A DNA stretch of 9,499 nt, from contig CAYGQC010000150.1 of the NCBI GenBank assembly GCA_964351875.1, positions 1 through 9,499 of the forward strand. Direction: 5' to 3'. Positions 6,706-9,499 of the stretch are shown here, in pieces. Position 1 is the stretch's first letter. Each line of letters starts with the position of its first letter. The DNA comes from JANSWO01 sp964351875 (GTDB lineage Bacteria > Pseudomonadota > Gammaproteobacteria > Pseudomonadales > Azotimanducaceae). The notes beneath the pieces were generated by a model. That model saw only the letters and a list, made by a program, of their open reading frames with translations. It was not told where the DNA came from and did not search any database. Both the position numbers and the translations under genes were made by a program.

Positions 6706-7169
6706 TAGAGAATACGCGCGTCGATTCGCTCGAGCAGCGTGCCACCAGACTCTCTCGAGCCGCGCTGCTGTTCGCTGGCAACTAGGCTCGCGAGGTCGAT
6801 CTCGCGCAGGAAACCATCTATCCGCGCCGAGAGGTCCGCCCAGAGGTTATGCGTGAGACAGATGTGGCCATCCCGGCAATCTCCGGCGCCGCCGCAGCGC
6901 GTGGCATCAATACCCTCGCCGACCGCAGTGATAATGTCCGACACCGAAACGCCGGCGCTGTCGCCAACCAGCCTATAGCCGCCTCCTGGACCACGGACGC
7001 TCGCCAGCAGGCCAGCGCGTTTCAACTTGCCGAACAACTGCTCGAGGTAGGACAGGGAGATATCCTGGCGACCCGCGATATCAGCGAGACTGACCGGCCC
7101 TGCAGCTTCGTGCATGGCCAGATCAAGCATGGCTGTGACGGCGTAGCGGCCCTTGGTGGTCAGACGCAC
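6705..7169 (-). CDS. iscR: Rrf2-family Fe-S cluster regulator IscR
   Basis: Winged-helix regulator that binds a [2Fe-2S] cluster and represses the isc operon when clusters are plentiful. The 154-residue product is collinear with E. coli IscR: MRLTTKGRYAVTAMLDLA at the N-terminus, the helix-turn-helix around residues 27-50 with Glu43 conserved, the wing SVRGPGGGYRL, and cluster ligands Cys92, Cys98, Cys104 and His107 at E. coli numbering. It should therefore carry a cluster. The start is a GTG with AGGTGA upstream. A type 1 IscR operator lies 80 bases ahead of the start codon, indicating autoregulation. It is followed by iscS only, not the full isc set. Confidence 0.97.
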   Translation of the reverse strand: MRLTTKGRYAVTAMLDLAMHEAAGPVSLADIAGRQDISLSYLEQLFGKLKRAGLLASVRGPGGGYRLVGDSAGVSVSDIITAVGEGIDATRCGGAGDCRDGHICLTHNLWADLSARIDGFLREIDLASLVASEQQRGSRESGGTLLERIDARIL

Positions 7170-7240
7170 GAGCTCTCACCTGTGAAATGACAGTCAACGG
7201 TTCCAGTCGCCAACCCATCAAGCGGGGGCTGACGCGACCG

Positions 7241-7269
7241 AGTCTGCAATACCCGACTAATTTAGTCCA
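7241..7269 (-). promoter_or_regulatory. candidate iscR promoter overlapping the IscR operator
   Basis: On the minus strand TGGACT (7264-7269) can serve as a -35 box (four of six matches). It is 17 bases from CAGACT (7241-7246), a weak -10 box (three of six). The -35 lies inside the IscR operator, as expected for repression by occlusion. The hexamers are poor, so the exact start point is uncertain. The 5' leader would be about 65 nt. Confidence 0.4.
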
Positions 7270-7273
7270 CTAT
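7249..7273 (-). promoter_or_regulatory. type 1 IscR binding site
   Basis: A 25-base site with the layout of the type 1 IscR consensus: outer ATA (7271-7273) and TAT (7249-7251) around the perfect 13-base palindrome GACTAAATTAGTC (7255-7267). By eye it differs from the consensus as I remember it at one position, the second Y of SYY, which is G. It lies upstream of iscR and 12 bases past the trmJ stop. Holo-IscR is expected to bind it and repress iscR-iscS. Confidence 0.88.
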
Positions 7274-7285
7274 TCGAATGGCCGC

Positions 7286-8074
7286 CTAATCATAAGGTTT
7301 CACTGGCGATGACAGACGCGCTGCCCGCTGAACATGGCTCAGCACGCCGCGCAGCATCGCCACTTCAGTCTCATCAGGCCGAATGCGGGTAAACAAACGG
7401 CGCATGCGTGTCAACGCCTGACCCGGGTTCGACGGATCGTGAAAGTCGATCTCGGTGAGCACCCGTTCCAGATGGCCAAAGAAGCCTTCGAGCTCATCGG
7501 ACCTGGCCGCACGTTTGTCCCAACTCGGATCGATCGCCGTGGTGAGCTCGCTGTGGCGGAAAAGCTCGTAGCTCAACACCTGTACCGCCATCGCAAGGTT
7601 GAGGGATGAGTAGTCCGGATTCGCGGGGATCGCGACGTGAAAGTGACAGCGCTGCAACTCATCGTTAGACAGGCCGTTGTCTTCCCGACCGAAAAGAATA
7701 GCCACTTGCCCATGCGCAGACGCAGCCAACAACTTGGGCGCCGCATCCACAACCGGATCGATAGGCCAGGGCAGCGTTCGCGATCGGGTGCTCGTGCCTA
7801 CGATGAGATGACAGTCTGCAATGGCCTCGTCCACGCTGTCCACGATGCGAGCCTGCTCAAGGACCTCGCCAGCTCCGGCGGCGCGCCACTCAGCCTGCGG
7901 GTCGGGATAGCGTTTCGGCGCAACGAGTACCAACTGTGATAACCCCATGGTCTTGAGCGCTCGAGCGGCTCCACCGATGTTGCCCGGATGGCTGGGCTCT
8001 ACCAGGATGATCCGCAACGCAGCCAGATCTTGCTGCCGTTTGTCTGAGGATTCTTGGGGGGCGGTCGGGGGCAT
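7286..8074 (-). CDS. trmJ: tRNA (cytidine/uridine-2'-O-)-methyltransferase TrmJ
   Basis: SPOUT-class enzyme that 2'-O-methylates position 32 of several tRNAs using SAM. From the ATG at 8074 the product is 262 residues. The knotted SPOUT domain shows RIILVEPSHPGNIGGAARAL (21-40), VGTSTRSRTLPWP (92-104), the SAM-loop LFGREDNGLSNDEL (127-140), and IPANPDYSSLNLAMAV (149-164), all matching E. coli TrmJ. The C-terminal helical part ends SSPVKPYD. This ATG is preferred because GGAAG lies about 9 bases upstream and little sequence precedes the conserved core. The frame is open further upstream (ATG at 8095, and on to 8191), but those starts lack a ribosome binding site. The suhB-trmJ-iscR order is common in gammaproteobacteria. 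There is no cysE between trmJ and iscR as in Pseudomonas. Confidence 0.95.
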   Translation of the reverse strand: MPPTAPQESSDKRQQDLAALRIILVEPSHPGNIGGAARALKTMGLSQLVLVAPKRYPDPQAEWRAAGAGEVLEQARIVDSVDEAIADCHLIVGTSTRSRTLPWPIDPVVDAAPKLLAASAHGQVAILFGREDNGLSNDELQRCHFHVAIPANPDYSSLNLAMAVQVLSYELFRHSELTTAIDPSWDKRAARSDELEGFFGHLERVLTEIDFHDPSNPGQALTRMRRLFTRIRPDETEVAMLRGVLSHVQRAARLSSPVKPYD

Positions 8075-8220
8075 TCGGGCACTTCCGGCTAACATTAGGA
8101 CACTACAACGACTAGCATAGCGCGCCGCAGCGCCGCGCCCGAAGCGAATGCTATGCCTGCGCTGCTGAGATTGGTGACCAACACCATTCATTCCCTTTCA
8201 ACGAAAGAAGAGAGTATCCC
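8075..8220. other. divergent trmJ/suhB intergenic region
   Basis: A 146-base spacer that must hold promoters for both genes. It contains a 7-base inverted repeat GCATAGC / GCTATGC (8115-8121 and 8150-8156) around a GC-rich core, and an 11-base palindrome TTGGTGACCAA (8171-8181). A small hairpin, CTTTC-AAC-GAAAG (8195-8207), sits just before the suhB ribosome binding site. TATGCT on the minus strand (8114-8119) could be a trmJ -10 box, but no -35 box fits on either strand, so promoter positions stay open. Confidence 0.45.
8191..8202 (+). promoter_or_regulatory. possible boxA-like element in the suhB leader
   Basis: TTCCCTTTCAAC, 18 bases before the suhB start, shares about seven of twelve positions with the boxA antitermination element (TGCTCTTTAACA). 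In E. coli the SuhB protein, with NusB/NusE, binds a boxA in its own leader and limits its own expression. The match is weak and could be chance. Confidence 0.25.
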
Positions 8221-9015
8221 GTGGAACCCGCTGCCAACGTCGCCCTGCGAGCCGCTCGAACTGCCGCTGACATCATCAACCGATCCATTGATCAGTTCGA
8301 CAAGATCAAGGTTCAGGAGAAGTCGCACAATGATTTCGTTTCTGACGTCGACCGCCGAGCAGAAGAGTCGATCGTCGAAGCATTGATGAAGGCGTATCCG
8401 GAACACACGATCATCGGCGAAGAATCCGGTGAAGCCCAGTCCGGTGACGACAACGTGTGGCTGATCGATCCATTAGATGGCACCACAAATTTCATTCAGG
8501 GCATACACCATTACGCGGTCAGCATCGCGCTGCGTAGCGGTAAACACCTGCAGCACGCAGTCATTGTCGATCCCGTCCGCGGCGAAGAATTCGTTGCGAG
8601 TCGCGGCAAAGGCGCTCAGTTGAACGGCAAACGCATTCGAGTCAGCAACCGCGAGAGGCTCGCTGAAGCGGTACTAGGGACCGGCCTGCCACCACAGTCC
8701 GTTAAGTCAAAGCTCGAACCGTACATGGAAATGCTCAGCGAATTCACTGGCCAGGCGCGCGCCGTTCGACGCCTTGGCTCCGCCGCGTTGGACCTTGCCT
8801 ACGTAGCCGCAGGTCGCTTTGACGGCTTCTTCGAATACGGGCTCAAACCCTGGGACATCGCAGCAGGAGCACTGATCGTGCGCGAAGCCGGTGGCTTCGT
8901 CGGCGATTTCAACGGCGGCGACGACTTCCTCAATAGCGGCAACATCGTTGCCGGCAACCCGAAAGTCTTCAAACAACTGATAGCCGGCGTCCGGCGCATC
9001 GACGCTGGCGCTTAA
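8221..9015 (+). CDS. suhB: SuhB, inositol-1-monophosphatase family / Nus-complex factor
   Basis: Member of the Mg-dependent inositol monophosphatase family. In E. coli SuhB also joins the Nus complex that aids rRNA transcription and folding. The 264-residue product is close to the 267 of E. coli and collinear with it. Metal ligands are visible: Glu67 (IIGEESGE), Asp83 and Asp86 (IDPLDGTTNF), and Asp212 (KPWDIAAG). GSAALDLAYVAAGR and NIVAGNP are also conserved. The start is a GTG, with AAGAGAG a few bases upstream; the next residues EPAANVALRAAR align with the family N-terminus. It is divergent from trmJ. No clear intrinsic terminator follows the TAA. Confidence 0.96.
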   Translation: MEPAANVALRAARTAADIINRSIDQFDKIKVQEKSHNDFVSDVDRRAEESIVEALMKAYPEHTIIGEESGEAQSGDDNVWLIDPLDGTTNFIQGIHHYAVSIALRSGKHLQHAVIVDPVRGEEFVASRGKGAQLNGKRIRVSNRERLAEAVLGTGLPPQSVKSKLEPYMEMLSEFTGQARAVRRLGSAALDLAYVAAGRFDGFFEYGLKPWDIAAGALIVREAGGFVGDFNGGDDFLNSGNIVAGNPKVFKQLIAGVRRIDAGA

Positions 9016-9189
9016 GCTACCCGCCGCCAAGACCTGCAGTGTGTTTTGGCCAGGAGTCGTCTCGACCGTCACAAGCCGTGGCTTAGCAATTGGCCCAGTC
9101 GTTTTCACCATAACTGGATCATGCTCGCCACTAGATTGCTGGATAGGATGAGTTCCCTCTTCATCTAAACCTTCAGTCGAGCAACTTCC
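9016..9189. other. intergenic region between suhB and the lipoprotein gene
   Basis: A 174-base gap. No good intrinsic terminator, tRNA, repeat or conserved reading frame was seen. A promoter for the following gene may lie here, but no hexamer pair at correct spacing stands out. A minus-strand open frame at 8707-9111 crosses into the gap, but it is mainly the antisense of suhB and is not taken as a gene. Confidence 0.4.
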
Positions 9190-9499
9190 GTGACGACGAA
9201 AAACCCGACCGCGCGAACTTTAACGGCACTACTACTCACCTGGGGCGTTCTAGCTTCACTGAGCGGCTGCGCGGGCACATCGCTCAATATCGAGCCAGCT
9301 GTCGCAGCCGCACCGATAGCAACCAGCGACATTTTCGATGAGCTCGCCGCGGACATCCTGAAGGCCGCACCGGAATGGGCAAGCCAGTTGGGTGTCTCTG
9401 AAGATATCGCCGGTGTCGGCTACGCCAGCCAACTGTCGGACTACGGCATTGACGCCGACGGGGAGCAGCGGGCGCTTGCAAGAGCCTGGGCTGACCGGC
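9190..9499 (+). CDS. lipoprotein, possibly DUF885 family (3' end cut by window edge)
   Basis: Reads from GTG at 9190 to the right edge, 103 codons. The N-terminus is a lipoprotein signal: basic residues (TTKNPTARTL), a hydrophobic core (TALLLTWGVLASL), then lipobox LSGC with Cys at residue 27. The mature part reads DIFDELAADILKAAPEWASQ, then LGVSEDIAG and a QLSDYGIDADGEQRALARAW segment. This resembles the opening of DUF885 proteins, which describe a polypeptide of about 550-600 residues with a similar 'P-E-x-A-S-x-L-G' stretch; many are predicted exported hydrolases. Only the N-terminal sixth is visible and no catalytic motif can be checked. An in-frame TAA lies 24 bases upstream and no other start falls between, so GTG is the start, although its ribosome binding site is poor. 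Confidence 0.65.
   Translation, partial: MTTKNPTARTLTALLLTWGVLASLSGCAGTSLNIEPAVAAAPIATSDIFDELAADILKAAPEWASQLGVSEDIAGVGYASQLSDYGIDADGEQRALARAWADR

Noticed and set aside
6647..6781. N-terminal extension of iscS overlapping iscR
   Set aside because: The IscS family N-terminus aligns with the GTG at 6646, and the extension runs antiphase through the end of iscR.
8707..9111. 134-codon minus-strand open frame over the end of suhB and the following gap
   Set aside because: Mostly antisense to conserved suhB codons, with no recognisable protein features.

Overview
The window looks like a chromosomal housekeeping segment of a gammaproteobacterium that encodes type IV pili. GC content is moderately high and GTG starts are frequent. 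Most genes keep the order known from Pseudomonas and enterobacteria: suhB, trmJ, iscR, iscS, ndk, rlmN, pilF, rodZ, hisS, yfgM. PilF points to a pilus-bearing lineage. The lipoprotein at the right edge resembles DUF885 proteins, which are common in Xanthomonadales- or Woeseia-like bacteria. That finer placement is inference only.

Layout, left to right. Positions 1-4740 form a tight minus-strand cluster, transcribed right to left: rlmN (23S rRNA/tRNA m2A methyltransferase), pilF (pilus lipoprotein), rodZ (cell-shape protein), hisS (histidyl-tRNA synthetase), and the start of yfgM, which is cut by the left edge. rlmN/pilF and pilF/rodZ overlap by 4 bases; rodZ and hisS are 2 bases apart. ndk (4765-5196) lies just upstream of rlmN. 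The 307-base gap between ndk and iscS (5197-5503) holds a perfect TATAAT, several strong hairpins and an intrinsic-terminator-like hairpin with a T5 run. It could be a small RNA of about 180 nt or an attenuated ndk leader. iscS and iscR follow (5504-7169), preceded by a near-perfect type 1 IscR operator. trmJ (7286-8074) is divergent from suhB (8221-9015, plus strand). A plus-strand lipoprotein gene starts at 9190 and runs off the right edge.

Most notable: the isc locus is reduced to iscR and iscS. No iscU, iscA, hscBA or fdx lies between iscS and ndk, and the encoded IscS lacks the C-terminal tail that contacts the IscU scaffold in E. coli. IscR keeps all its cluster ligands and its operator, so an Fe-S-sensing circuit seems to survive around a desulfurase that probably works with another scaffold, such as SUF, or in tRNA thiolation. 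ispG is also missing from its usual place between rodZ and hisS. No mobile element, CRISPR array, tRNA or rRNA gene was seen.
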